Source: Caulobacter sp. (lineage in GTDB: Bacteria > Pseudomonadota > Alphaproteobacteria > Caulobacterales > Caulobacteraceae). Taken from it: 64,000 nt of DNA. Shown here piece by piece: positions 43,720 through 53,318 of the stretch. The notes under the pieces are model-generated. The model searched no databases. It was not told the origin of the DNA and worked only from the letters and a program-made list of their open reading frames with translations. The DNA is taken from assembly GCA_028291055.1 (NCBI GenBank), contig JAQGIP010000027.1, forward strand, positions 24,144-88,143, given 5' to 3'. The first letter of the stretch is position 1, and every line of letters starts with the position of its first letter. The translations under genes and the position numbers were made by a program.

Positions 43720-44258
43720 CGGGCGCGCGCCTTCCACTGGTCGCGGGTCTGGCCCCAGATATCGACGGTGATGTGGTCGAAGGGGGCGGGCAGGGTGGTC
43801 TGGCGCAGCACGCTCGAGCCCAGCTTCTGGGCGACGCGTTGCGAATTGGCGTTGTCGGGGTCGATGCAGTGGATGACGTCGGGCCAGCCCAGGTGGTCGA
43901 AGGCCCAGTCGATGGCGGCCGTGGCCCCCTCCACCGCATAGCCCTTGCCCCAGGCGTCGGGGCTGATGCCCCAGCCGACCTCCAGGCCAGGCCAGCCCTC
44001 GGGGACCCAGGGGCCGAGGCGGCCGACCCAGCGGCCGGTGGCCTTCTCGATCACCGAGAACATGCCGTAGCCCTGCATCGACCAGGCGCCGGCCATGCTG
44101 AGGAAACCCCGGAAGGCCACGGAGCGCGCTTGAGGGCCGCCGACGAACTTTGACTCATCCAACGCCATGAAGGCCGCCCAGCCCTCGAAATCCTCGGTGG
44201 CCGTGGGCCTCAGGATCAGGCGATCGGTTTCAAGCGTGGGACCGGGGGCGACAGGCAC
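43716..44258 (-). CDS. GNAT-family N-acetyltransferase (RimJ/RimL-like)
   Basis: 180 residues from GTG 44258, preferred because GGAG lies 7 bases before it; the longer frame to 44327 lacks one. The sequence TLETDRLILRPTATEDFEGW starts the RimJ/RimL-type domain; WVGRLGPWVPEGWPGLEVGW is the strand before the acetyl-CoA loop and AWGKGYAVEGATAAIDWAFD contains the Q/RxxGxG/A-like P-loop (WGKGYA). Such proteins acetylate N-terminal amines or small amines. The target is unknown. Cotranscribed with the DUF2141 gene. Confidence 0.88.
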   Translation of the reverse strand: MPVAPGPTLETDRLILRPTATEDFEGWAAFMALDESKFVGGPQARSVAFRGFLSMAGAWSMQGYGMFSVIEKATGRWVGRLGPWVPEGWPGLEVGWGISPDAWGKGYAVEGATAAIDWAFDHLGWPDVIHCIDPDNANSQRVAQKLGSSVLRQTTLPAPFDHITVDIWGQTRDQWKARAR

Positions 44259-44351
44259 TGGCGGGCTCCATGTTCGGGGAATGGAGTCCTGCCAGCAACC
44301 GCGCGGCTTGTCACTTTCCCTCCCCACGAAAGGCAGGGAAGGAGCCTCAGC

Positions 44352-45362
<1,011 letters not shown>

Positions 45363-45420
45363 CTAGCTCCCGTGAGGGCCAGCGTCTAGAGACCGTGGCG
45401 TTCTGAAGCGGAGTCGAGCG

Positions 45421-46473
45421 ATGTCGAAAACCGATCCCGGCAACTATTTCGAGGATTTCCGGCCGGGCCAGGTGCTGAAGCACGCCACGCCGCGCACCAT
45501 CACCACCGGCGACGTGGCCCTCTACAACGCCCTCTACGGCACGCGTTTCGCCCTGTTCTCCTCGGACGAGTTCGCCCGCAACTGCCTGGACGGCCGCACG
45601 CTGGTCGATCCCCTGCTGACCTTCCACATGGTGTTCGGCAAGTCGGTGCCCGACATCTCGCTGAACGCGGTGGCCAACCTGGGCTATGCCGAGGGGCGGT
45701 TCATGGCCCCGGTGGCGCCGGGCGACACCATCACCGCCAGCTCCGAGGTGATCGGCCTGAAGGAGAATTCCAACCGCAAGACCGGCGTCGTCTATGTGCG
45801 CACCACCGGGACCAACCAGCACAGCGAGCCGGTGCTCAGCTATGTGCGCTGGGTGATGGTGCGCAAGCGCGACGAGGCGGCGGTGGTGGGCGAGGCGGTG
45901 ACGCCCGACCTGGCCGGCGCGGTGGCGGCCAAGGACCTGGTGCTGCCCATGGGCCTGCGGATGAATACTCGCGTGTACGATTTCGCCGTCTCCGGCGCGC
46001 CCCACGCCTTCGAGGACTATGAGGTCGGCGAGAAGATCGACCATGTGGACGGCATGGCCATCGAGGAGGCCGAGCACGCCATGGCCACCCGGCTCTATCA
46101 GAACACCGCCAAGGTCCACTTCAACCAGTATGAGCGGGCCAAGGACCCCTCCGGCCGCCGGCTGGTCTATGGCGGGGTGGTGATTTCCACGGCCAAGGCG
46201 CTGAGCTTCAACGGCCTGCAGAACGCCGGGCTGATCCTGGCCATCAATGGGGGTCGGCATGTGAACCCCTATTTCGCCGGCGCCACGGTGTTCGCCTGGA
46301 GCGAGGTGCTGGACAAGGCCGACCTCGGACCCTGCGGGGCGCTGCGCTTGAGGCTGGTGGCGACTAAGGACCGGCCCTGCGCGGACTTCCCGGACAAGGA
46401 CGCCGCGGGCGCCTATCCGCCGGAGGTCATCCTCGACTTCGACTATTGGGCGGCGGTCCCCAAGCGTGGCTGA
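45421..46473 (+). CDS. MaoC-family dehydratase, mesaconyl-CoA hydratase-like
   Basis: 350 residues with two hotdog folds. The N-terminal half FEDFRPGQVLKHATPRTITT GDV and the second half YEVGEKIDHVDGMAIEEAEH both show the MaoC pattern. Its length and the RLVYGGVVISTAKALSFNGL/GGRHVNPYFAGATV blocks match the mesaconyl-CoA hydratases (Mch/Meh), which interconvert mesaconyl-CoA and methylmalyl-CoA. With mdh next to it and a CitE-like lyase 5 kb away, a dicarboxyl-CoA role (ethylmalonyl-CoA-type or related) is plausible. Ethylmalonyl-CoA pathway enzymes such as Ccr are not in this window. Confidence 0.85.
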   Translation: MSKTDPGNYFEDFRPGQVLKHATPRTITTGDVALYNALYGTRFALFSSDEFARNCLDGRTLVDPLLTFHMVFGKSVPDISLNAVANLGYAEGRFMAPVAPGDTITASSEVIGLKENSNRKTGVVYVRTTGTNQHSEPVLSYVRWVMVRKRDEAAVVGEAVTPDLAGAVAAKDLVLPMGLRMNTRVYDFAVSGAPHAFEDYEVGEKIDHVDGMAIEEAEHAMATRLYQNTAKVHFNQYERAKDPSGRRLVYGGVVISTAKALSFNGLQNAGLILAINGGRHVNPYFAGATVFAWSEVLDKADLGPCGALRLRLVATKDRPCADFPDKDAAGAYPPEVILDFDYWAAVPKRG

Positions 46474-46900
46474 TTTCGCGCCCGACCCGGCGTTCGAGGC
46501 AGGCTCGAAAGCGGCCGGCGAGCTGGCGCTCTGCCATGTCCGCCTGCAGGACGACGCGCGCTATCCGTGGGTGATCCTGATCCCGCGCCAGGTCGGTTTG
46601 GTCGAGCTATCGGACCTGAAGGTGGCCGACCGCGCGCGGCTGATGGAAGAGATCGTGGCGGCGGGCGACATGGTCCGTGACTTGGCCGCCCTCGACGGAG
46701 ACCCCGTCGACAAGCTGAACGTCGGCGCGCTGGGCAATGTCACGACCCAGCTGCATGTGCATGTGGTCGGCCGCCGGCGCGGCGACGACGCCTGGCCCGG
46801 CCCCGTGTGGGGGGCGGGGACGGCGAGGGCCTACGATCCGCAGGCCCTCGCCCTTCGCCTCAGTGCCTTGTCGGCGCGGCTGGCGCCCCGCGCGGCGTGA
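46466..46900 (+). CDS. HIT family protein
   Basis: 144 residues from GTG 46466, overlapping the hydratase gene by eight bases. The HIT motif is QLHVHVVGRRRGD with the two central histidines; the first His position of HxHxH is Gln, as in a subgroup of alphaproteobacterial HIT proteins that retain nucleotide-binding. The substrate loop CHVRLQDDARYPWVILIPRQ is typical. These act as nucleotide phosphohydrolases or transferases. Its 3' end overlaps the convergent M16 gene by 41 bases. Confidence 0.85.
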   Translation: MADFAPDPAFEAGSKAAGELALCHVRLQDDARYPWVILIPRQVGLVELSDLKVADRARLMEEIVAAGDMVRDLAALDGDPVDKLNVGALGNVTTQLHVHVVGRRRGDDAWPGPVWGAGTARAYDPQALALRLSALSARLAPRAA

Positions 46901-49772
46901 CGACGACGATCAGCGGATTGCGGCTGAGCCAGGTCTTGGCGGCGATCTTCACCTCGGCCAGGGTCACGCCCTCATAGTCGCTCTGCCAGTGTTCGGCGGC
47001 GTCCATCTGGTCGGGGTGGCGCCAGGAGCCGTCCAGCACGCCCATCCACCATTCGTTGGTGGATTCGCGGATGCCGCCCCGGTCGAGGGTCGGCCGCCGC
47101 GAGCGCTCCAGGTCGTCCTGGTCGAAGCCGCCGGCGGCGAAGCGCACGGAGATGTCGCGGATCGACTTCAGCACTTCGTCGGTGGTGGCCGGCGTGGTCT
47201 CCACGATGACGGTGATGCCGCCTTCGTCGCCGCCGCGCGACACCTCGGCGGAGACCTGGGGCGAATAGGTGGCCCCCAGGTTCTCGCGGATGCTTTCCAG
47301 GATGGCGGTCTGCATCATGTCGGCCAGCAGGTCGAGCGCGCGGGCGTCATGCACCTTGTCCGGGGCCCAGACGAAGACCGGGAAGGTCACCTGGACCAGG
47401 GCCTTGGACGGGTCGCCGTCATGCACCGCCCGGATGATGGGCGGGGCGGCGGGATAGCGCGCGACGGGCGCCTTGGGCGGGGTGACCTCGCCGGCCGTGC
47501 GCTTGGGGATGGCGCCCAGGGTCTTGGCGATGGCGTCCATGGCCTCGGACTCGTCGATGTCGCCGATGACGGTGACCTCCAGCACGTCCTGGGTCAGGGC
47601 GGGCTTGAGCAGCCGCGCGAAGTCGGCGGCGCGGGCCTTGCCCAGGACCTCGGGCGAGGGGAAGTCGGAGACATGCGGCTTCAACATCGCCTCGCCCCGG
47701 GCCCGGGAGGCGATGAAGCCGGGGTCGGTGACCATCAGCCGGGTCATGGCGCCGACCGAGGTGGGGATGCGGGCGTTGATGTCGGGGCGGAAGCCCGGGT
47801 CGACCAGATAGGCGGTGATGATCTGCAGCTCGACATCGAGGTCGCTGGGCCGAGTGGTGCCGCCCAGGATGAAGCTCTCGCGGTCGATGCCGAAGCCGAC
47901 TTCGCACAGGTGGCCCTCACACAGGGTGACGCTGTCGTCGAAGGTGTTCTTGCCCAGCCCGCCCCATTGCAGCATCTCGCCGCCCAGGGTGGCCGTCATC
48001 ATCTCGCCCGGCGGAATGGCCTTCTGGCCCTGGCCGAAGCGCACCCGGATCAGCACCCGGTCGGTGGCGTTCTGGGTGGACTTGAAGGTGACGCGCACGC
48101 CGTTGGCGAACTTGACCCGCACCAGATCGTGCTTGGCGTCGACCGTGCGCTCCACGATCACGCCCTTCGGCCCGAAGTCGGCATAGGCCCAGGGCGTCTG
48201 GGCCTTTTCCTCGACCGGCGAGGGAGCGGGCGAGGCCTGGGCGGTGGTCCAGGTCTGGCGCACGCCGGCCACATCGATGGGGCTGTTGGAGGTCACCAGG
48301 ACCAGGGGCTGGCCGGCGTTGGTCCAGCGGCTCTTCCAGCCGCCGCTGATGCCCTCGCGGGTCATCCGGGCCATGGCCAGGTTGCCGATGCGCACGTCTT
48401 CCTTGGCGGTCGAGAAGGTGCCGCCGCCGATGTAGTTGCGCATGATCAGGTCGGCCAGGGTGGCGGCCGGCTGGGTGTCGGCGATGCCGGCGCTGGCGTC
48501 CAGCATGCCGTGCATTTCGGCCAGCGCCGTCTTGGTCTCGCGGTCGGTCACCCCATAGAGGTCCATCCGCCGCGTCTCGGCCGAGATGGCCTCCACCGCG
48601 CGCTTCCAGTTGCCGTCGCGGGGGAAGGCGGCGATGCAGGTGTAGGCCATGGCGTCGAACAGGGTCGGCGTCTCGATGCTGGCGGCGACGAAGGGCGGAT
48701 CGGCGCTGGCCGACAGCCGGTCGAGGCGGTTCTTCAGCGCGTTGTTCCAGGCCCAGTCGTTCAGGTCGCGGATGCGGGTGTCGACGCCTTCGCGGACCTT
48801 GGGATCGACATCGCGGCCGTGGCAGACCTGGACGGTGTCGGGGGCGTGGGGGTCGACCAGGACGGTGACGTCCTCGCCGCGCTTGGGATCGACGCGGCCG
48901 GCGTCGGGCTTGGGCGGCAGGGGACCCTTGGCGGTCCAGCTGCCGAAGGTCTGTTCGACCCGGGCCTTCAGTTCGGAGACGGGGGCGTCGGCGACGACGA
49001 TGACGATGGTGTTGTCGGGGCGGTACCACTTTTCATAGAAGCCGCGCACGCGCGCCGCGGTCATCGACTTGATGTCTTCGGGGCGGCCGATGGGTTCGCG
49101 CGCCGCGCCCTTGGCGCCGGGCGCCAGGAAGCGGCTGCTGGCCGAGCTGAGCTTCTGCATGGGGCTGCGGCTGGAGGTGTATTCGCTCATCACCACGCCG
49201 CGCTCACGCTCGACCTGGTCCTCGCCGATGGTCAGGTTGTCGGCCACGTCGCGCAGCCATTTGAACGACAGGTCGAGCTTGGAGCTGGACTCCTCGGACA
49301 GGTCGAGGCGGTAGGTGGTGCCGGTGACGCCGGTCTGGGCGTTCTGGTCGCGGCCCAGCGCCACGCCGATGGCGGCGAAGGTGCGCGGCAGGGTTTCGGC
49401 CGGGAAGTTGGGCGAGCCGTTGAAGGCCATGTGCTCGAGGAAGTGGGCGACGCCCTGCTCCTCGTCGGTCTCGTTGACGCTGCCGGCGTCGAAATACATC
49501 AGGATCGAGGCCTGGCGCGCGCCGCCGCGCTTCATCACCGTGTAGCGCAGACCGTTGGGCAGCACGCCGGAGATGGCGTCGGGGTTGGGGCGGGTATGGT
49601 CATCGTCCTGGGCCGGCGGCGTCACCGTGCTGACGGTGGCGGCGTTGGCGACGGCCTTGGCCGGGGCGGGCGCGGCGTGGGCGCGCTGGAAGCCCGCCAG
49701 ATCGTGGGCCGAGGCGAATACACCGACCGCCAGGGCGCCGGCCGCGAGCAGGCCGCCAGAAATCCATCGCAT
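46860..49772 (-). CDS. M16 family metallopeptidase, exported
   Basis: 970 residues, a fused two-module insulinase/pitrilysin-type peptidase. The N-terminal signal (MRWISGGLLAAGALAVGVFA) indicates export to the periplasm. The inverted zinc motif HxxEH is H110-FLE-H114 in GVAHFLEHMAFNGS, with the distal Glu in ERERGVVMSEY. The second, inactive module includes SVGAMTRLMVTDPGF and ENLGATYSPQVSAEVSRGG, which carries the R/Y substrate-binding pair. It degrades peptides in the cell envelope. Start ATG 49772. Two 77-bp hairpins separate it from the gene upstream. Confidence 0.93.
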   Translation of the reverse strand: MRWISGGLLAAGALAVGVFASAHDLAGFQRAHAAPAPAKAVANAATVSTVTPPAQDDDHTRPNPDAISGVLPNGLRYTVMKRGGARQASILMYFDAGSVNETDEEQGVAHFLEHMAFNGSPNFPAETLPRTFAAIGVALGRDQNAQTGVTGTTYRLDLSEESSSKLDLSFKWLRDVADNLTIGEDQVERERGVVMSEYTSSRSPMQKLSSASSRFLAPGAKGAAREPIGRPEDIKSMTAARVRGFYEKWYRPDNTIVIVVADAPVSELKARVEQTFGSWTAKGPLPPKPDAGRVDPKRGEDVTVLVDPHAPDTVQVCHGRDVDPKVREGVDTRIRDLNDWAWNNALKNRLDRLSASADPPFVAASIETPTLFDAMAYTCIAAFPRDGNWKRAVEAISAETRRMDLYGVTDRETKTALAEMHGMLDASAGIADTQPAATLADLIMRNYIGGGTFSTAKEDVRIGNLAMARMTREGISGGWKSRWTNAGQPLVLVTSNSPIDVAGVRQTWTTAQASPAPSPVEEKAQTPWAYADFGPKGVIVERTVDAKHDLVRVKFANGVRVTFKSTQNATDRVLIRVRFGQGQKAIPPGEMMTATLGGEMLQWGGLGKNTFDDSVTLCEGHLCEVGFGIDRESFILGGTTRPSDLDVELQIITAYLVDPGFRPDINARIPTSVGAMTRLMVTDPGFIASRARGEAMLKPHVSDFPSPEVLGKARAADFARLLKPALTQDVLEVTVIGDIDESEAMDAIAKTLGAIPKRTAGEVTPPKAPVARYPAAPPIIRAVHDGDPSKALVQVTFPVFVWAPDKVHDARALDLLADMMQTAILESIRENLGATYSPQVSAEVSRGGDEGGITVIVETTPATTDEVLKSIRDISVRFAAGGFDQDDLERSRRPTLDRGGIRESTNEWWMGVLDGSWRHPDQMDAAEHWQSDYEGVTLAEVKIAAKTWLSRNPLIVVVTPRGAPAAPTRH

Positions 49773-49852
49773 ACGTAAATCCTTCAGACCGCCCCGGAAA
49801 ATCCCCTTGGACCATAGCCGACGCCCGGTTGACGCGGCCAGGGGGCGAAACC

Positions 49853-49929
49853 CTAGTGTGGCGATTCAGAAATTCGCCTGCGCCTCATGGCAAGCTCTGA
49901 GCGAATTTCTGAATCTCCAGCCACACTAG
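49853..49929. repeat. 77-bp CTAGTGTG hairpin, copy 1
   Basis: CTAGTGTGGC then GATTCAGAAATTCGC pairs with GCGAATTTCTGAATC then CCAGCCACACTAG around a ~25-base loop, with a 3-base bulge. Identical length to the neighbouring copy, 15 bases away. Confidence 0.85.
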
Positions 49930-49944
49930 AAAACCCTCTAAGTT

Positions 49945-50021
49945 CTAGTGTGCTTCTTGGATCAGAAGTTCGCTCAGGGTCCTATCCAACGAACTGGCGA
50001 ACTTCTGATCCAGCACACTAG
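49945..50021. repeat. 77-bp CTAGTGTG hairpin, copy 2
   Basis: CTAGTGTGCTTCTTGGATCA then GAAGTTCGC pairs with GCGAACTTC then TGATCCAGCACACTAG, with a 4-base bulge. The stem differs from copy 1 by compensated changes (AAATT/AATTT versus AAGTT/AACTT). Its last CTA is the stop codon of the minus-strand gene at 50018. Confidence 0.85.
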
Positions 50022-50896
50022 CGTTTCTTCTTTTTCTTCGAACCGCCGGACGACTTGGAGCCGCCGCCGCTGGACTTGGCGTGACTGGAACCCTTGGCGG
50101 CATGACCCTTGCCGCCTTTGCTCTCCGCCTTGGAGCCGTGAGCCTTACCCCCCTTGTGGCTCCGGCCGCCGCGTTCTTCGCGCTCGTCGCGGGAATGACG
50201 GCCGCCCCGGGATTCGCGGGCGCGGGTGGGGGCGGCGCGGTGGCGCACCGGAGCATAGCCGTTGGGCATGACGGGCCGGGGCCTTACGCCGGAATAGTCG
50301 CCGGCCGGGCGGGCTTCGTTGCGGACCAGGCTGATGGGCGCCTCGACGCCGCGCTCGACGATGCTGCCGCTCCAGACGTTGTCGCCGAACGACTGCAGAT
50401 GCAGCACGACGACGTTGCCGTCATCGCGGGGATAGAAGCGCAGGGTCAGCTCGTCGCCGGTGCGGTCCATGGTGGCGACCAGGCCGCGCGCGCCCACCGC
50501 GCCCGTACGGCGCAGGTCGCGCCACGCGCCCTCGAGCGCGCCGGCGGGCTGGTCCACCAGCTGCAGGCTATAGAGGGCGTCGCCGGCCTCGGTGCGCACC
50601 GTCCAGCCCCCATCGAGCGGGCCCTGCAGGCCTTCCGCCGCCGCGGCCGAGGCCTTCACGCGGCTCTCGAAACCGGCGCCGTCGGGCAGGCTGGCGGAGG
50701 TGGAGGACGGCGCGGGGGAAAGGGCCTGGGCCGCCGGGGCCTGACCGGCGTCGGACGTTTCGCCCTCGGCCGTGGCCTCGTCCGGGGGCTGGGTCTGCTG
50801 GGCTTCGTTGGGCGGGTCCTGCTGGGCAAGCGCCGGCTGCGCCACAAAGGCGGCCAGGGCGAACAAAGCGGCGATCAGGCGGAGGGTCTTCAGCAC
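50018..50896 (-). CDS. Secreted protein with lysine/glycine/serine-rich tail
   Basis: 292 residues, ATG 50896. Signal peptide MLKTLRLIAALFALAAFVAQ ending near PALAQ, a Glu/Pro/Ala-rich linker, then a folded domain (GWTVRTEAGDALYSLQLVDQ to NVWSGSIVERG, residues 95-200) and a low-complexity basic tail of Gly/Ser/Lys/His ending SKKKKKR. The family is unknown to me. The reading frame stops in the dispersed repeat CTAGTGTG, so its C-terminus is defined by the repeat edge. It begins 4 bases after the lyase stop: same operon. Confidence 0.75.
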   Translation of the reverse strand: MLKTLRLIAALFALAAFVAQPALAQQDPPNEAQQTQPPDEATAEGETSDAGQAPAAQALSPAPSSTSASLPDGAGFESRVKASAAAAEGLQGPLDGGWTVRTEAGDALYSLQLVDQPAGALEGAWRDLRRTGAVGARGLVATMDRTGDELTLRFYPRDDGNVVVLHLQSFGDNVWSGSIVERGVEAPISLVRNEARPAGDYSGVRPRPVMPNGYAPVRHRAAPTRARESRGGRHSRDEREERGGRSHKGGKAHGSKAESKGGKGHAAKGSSHAKSSGGGSKSSGGSKKKKKR

Positions 50897-50900
50897 GACG

Positions 50901-51794
50901 TCAGGCGGCCCCGGAAAGGGAAGAATCGGCGGCGGCGATGGCGTCGGCCAGGGCCACGAGTTGTCTGGCCTGGGTCAGATGCAAGAGTTCGGCCATTCGG
51001 CCCTCCACGCGAATGGCACCCTTGCCCGCATTTTCGGGCAAGTTGAAGGCAGCCATCACGGCCTTGGACCAGGCCACCTCCCCGGCGCTGGGCGAGAAGA
51101 CCCGGTTGCAGATGTCCACCTGCTTGGGATGGATCAGGGTCTTGCCGTCGAAACCGAAGTCGACGCCCTGTTCGCAGATGGCTTCGAAGCCCGGTTCGTC
51201 GTCGATGCCGTTGTAGACGCCGTCCAGGATGACCAGTCCCGCCATGCGCGCGGCGGCCACGCTCATCGACAGCGCCGCGTGGAAGGGCTCGCGGCCCGGC
51301 GTCTGGCGGAAGCGCATCTCCTTGGCCAGGTCGTTGGTGCCCATCACCCAGGCGGTCATGCGCGACGTAGACGCCGCCTCGGCGATGTCCTTCAGCGCGA
51401 AGAGGGCGTGGCTGGTCTCGATCATGGCCCACAGGCGGGTGTGGGCCGGGGCGGCCTGGATGGCGCGGTCGTAGGCGGCCACGTCGTCGGCGCTGTTGAC
51501 CTTGGGGACCAGAATGGCGTCGGGGCCGGCCTGGGCGGCAGCGGCCAGGTCGTCGGCGCCCCAGGGGGTGTCCAGACCATTGCAGCGAATGACCATCTCT
51601 CGGCGTCCGAAGCCGCCGGCCCTGAGAGCCTCGACCGCCTGGGTCCGCGCCATGTCCTTGGCGTCGGGGGCGACGGCGTCCTCCAGGTCCAGGATGACGG
51701 TGTCGCAGTTCAGCGAGCGGGCCTTCTCGATGGCCTTGGCGTTGGAGGCGGGCATGTAGAGGGCGCTGCGGCGCGGCCGGATGGTATCGGTCAT
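50901..51794 (-). CDS. CitE-like CoA-ester lyase (HpcH/HpaI aldolase family)
   Basis: 297 residues from ATG 51794 (MTDTIRPRRSALYMPASNAK). The beta-barrel motifs RSALYMPA, VILDLEDAVAPDAK (metal-binding Asp/Glu), VIRCNGLDTPWGADDL, LWAMIETSHALF and FDGKTLIHPKQVD belong to CitE/malyl-CoA lyase-like enzymes. These cleave or form (S)-malyl-CoA, citramalyl-CoA or beta-methylmalyl-CoA. No CitF/CitD genes accompany it, so it is a stand-alone lyase. With the mesaconyl-CoA hydratase-like gene nearby, a C4/C5 acyl-CoA role is attractive. Confidence 0.9.
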   Translation of the reverse strand: MTDTIRPRRSALYMPASNAKAIEKARSLNCDTVILDLEDAVAPDAKDMARTQAVEALRAGGFGRREMVIRCNGLDTPWGADDLAAAAQAGPDAILVPKVNSADDVAAYDRAIQAAPAHTRLWAMIETSHALFALKDIAEAASTSRMTAWVMGTNDLAKEMRFRQTPGREPFHAALSMSVAAARMAGLVILDGVYNGIDDEPGFEAICEQGVDFGFDGKTLIHPKQVDICNRVFSPSAGEVAWSKAVMAAFNLPENAGKGAIRVEGRMAELLHLTQARQLVALADAIAAADSSLSGAA

Positions 51795-51856
51795 GGACTT
51801 AGGGGCCCTCATCAATCAGCGTATGGCGAAAGTCTTCTAACCAGCAGTGCGCCGCC

Positions 51857-52240
51857 ATGACCACCCGTTACGACGAACAGGCGAAGAACGTCCTCGGCGA
51901 AGAGCTGATGGCGTGCTCCAACGCGCCGATCACGGGCTTCTATCGCAACGGCTGCTGCGAAACCGGGCCGCATGACACCGGGCTGCATACGGTGTGCGCG
52001 GTGATGACGGCCGAATTCCTGGCCTTCTCCAAGGCGGCGGGCAACGACCTGTCGACGCCGAGACCCGATCTCTCCTTCCCCGGCCTGAAGCCCGGCGACC
52101 GCTGGTGCCTCTGCGCGCCGCGCTGGAAGGACGCGCTGGATGCCGGCGCCGCGCCGCAGGTGGTGCTGGAGGCGACGCATGAGGAGACCCTGGCGATCGT
52201 CACGCTGGGGACGCTGAAGGACTATGAGGCGGTGGATTAG
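51857..52240 (+). CDS. DUF2237 family protein
   Basis: 127 residues: NVLGEELMACSNAPITGFYR, NGCCETGPHDTGLHTVCAVM and the tail PGDRWCLCAPRWKDALDAGA. The NVLG..L..CS..P.TGF.R.GCC pattern with paired cysteines is DUF2237, a widespread small protein of unknown function. The six cysteines may bind a metal. It is divergent from the lyase gene. Confidence 0.92.
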   Translation: MTTRYDEQAKNVLGEELMACSNAPITGFYRNGCCETGPHDTGLHTVCAVMTAEFLAFSKAAGNDLSTPRPDLSFPGLKPGDRWCLCAPRWKDALDAGAAPQVVLEATHEETLAIVTLGTLKDYEAVD

Positions 52241-52280
52241 TTGCTTGTGACGGACACGTATTACACTCAATCGTAATTGC

Positions 52281-53240
52281 CTAGCAGTGTGAATCTTCGT
52301 TTAGCTTGAAGCCATAAGAAGCAACACTACCGTTATCTTTCGTAGGATTTGGACCGCCGTACATCAGGCGGATTGGAAGCGAGGTTATGTTGTTGAACGC
52401 GTCGCGATAGCTGTATCGGCCAAAAAGATATATTGCCATTTTTCCGGAATTGACCCCATTAAATGTATCTTCGGTGAGTTCTGGTAAGAGAATAATGAAA
52501 TGACTTTCTCCCCCGGGCGGCACGTCGCGTTCTGATGGTTTCATGCAGCCAACGGCAATATCCCGCCTTTGCGGAAATGGGAGGATGCTTCCGCCAATCC
52601 ATCCGCCAAAACGATAAGCTGGAGTATTGCCTGTATTTTTGAGAACTATTTCAAATTTTGGGCGCTTTCCCACTACAAAATCGGTGATTTCAGCGCTGTC
52701 TTCACCGACATAGGCGCGGAGCTGAATAGCCGCGTTACGCTGCGCTGCGCTTCCAGCAGCCTGTGTCGCAGCGGCGGACGAATGTGCAGCGTCAGCAGAA
52801 TTTTTCGCCTGAACGACCAGCTGCCCGGAATTCTCAGCCTCTGTTTTCATGGCGGACGCGAAATCGGCAGTCGCCTGACTAAGTCGATGCGCATCGCCAG
52901 CGCTATCATGCATTTCCTTCCACTGGAGACCGGCAAATACCACTGCCGCGATCGCACACAGAGCGGTGGCTACAGTGAGAGCAACCATTGCTTTAGTTAG
53001 GCGCACCATCGCCCACTCAGCATCATTCGCCGCTTCAGGCTGTCTTGGTTTGGCAGTCTCGCCTCTTCCAGGCGTCTTAGGTTCGTTGTCGATTGGGGCC
53101 GATTTGGCTCGCCGTTTTGCGACAGAGCTGCTGCGTTGCTCAGTTGCTGTCTTTTTCTTGGGGGCCTTTGCTAGTTTTTCTCCCGACGCAAGCGGGGGCT
53201 GTTTCTGCGGCCCCGAGGGCGGTTGGTCGCTTTCGGGCAT
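52281..53240 (-). CDS. Low-GC membrane protein of unknown function
   Basis: 319 residues from ATG 53240 (MPESDQPPSGPQKQPPLASG); a longer frame adds 13 residues. A 75-residue Lys/Pro/Ser-rich cytoplasmic segment, one membrane helix (AMVALTVATALCAIAAVVFA), a coiled-coil region (residues 125-185, Ala/Gln-rich) and a beta-rich C-terminal domain (VGEDSAEITDFVVGKRPKFE). The gene is visibly poorer in GC (many A/T third bases) than all neighbours, suggesting recent acquisition. Similar TM-plus-beta-domain proteins occur sporadically in rhizobia. Function unknown. Confidence 0.75.
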   Translation of the reverse strand: MPESDQPPSGPQKQPPLASGEKLAKAPKKKTATEQRSSSVAKRRAKSAPIDNEPKTPGRGETAKPRQPEAANDAEWAMVRLTKAMVALTVATALCAIAAVVFAGLQWKEMHDSAGDAHRLSQATADFASAMKTEAENSGQLVVQAKNSADAAHSSAAATQAAGSAAQRNAAIQLRAYVGEDSAEITDFVVGKRPKFEIVLKNTGNTPAYRFGGWIGGSILPFPQRRDIAVGCMKPSERDVPPGGESHFIILLPELTEDTFNGVNSGKMAIYLFGRYSYRDAFNNITSLPIRLMYGGPNPTKDNGSVASYGFKLNEDSHC

Positions 53241-53318
53241 TTGCAGACCGGCAATTTTGCGACTCAGGCTGCGAGCCAACTACCTTTTAGCTTCTCCAAA
53301 GAGACTGCAAACCAAGTA

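Noticed and set aside
46737..49778. A 1013-residue open frame on the + strand opposite the M16 peptidase
   Set aside because: It is a GC-rich shadow: composition is Gly/Ala/Arg/His-heavy with no domain, while the minus strand shows a complete M16 protein with signal peptide and zinc motif.
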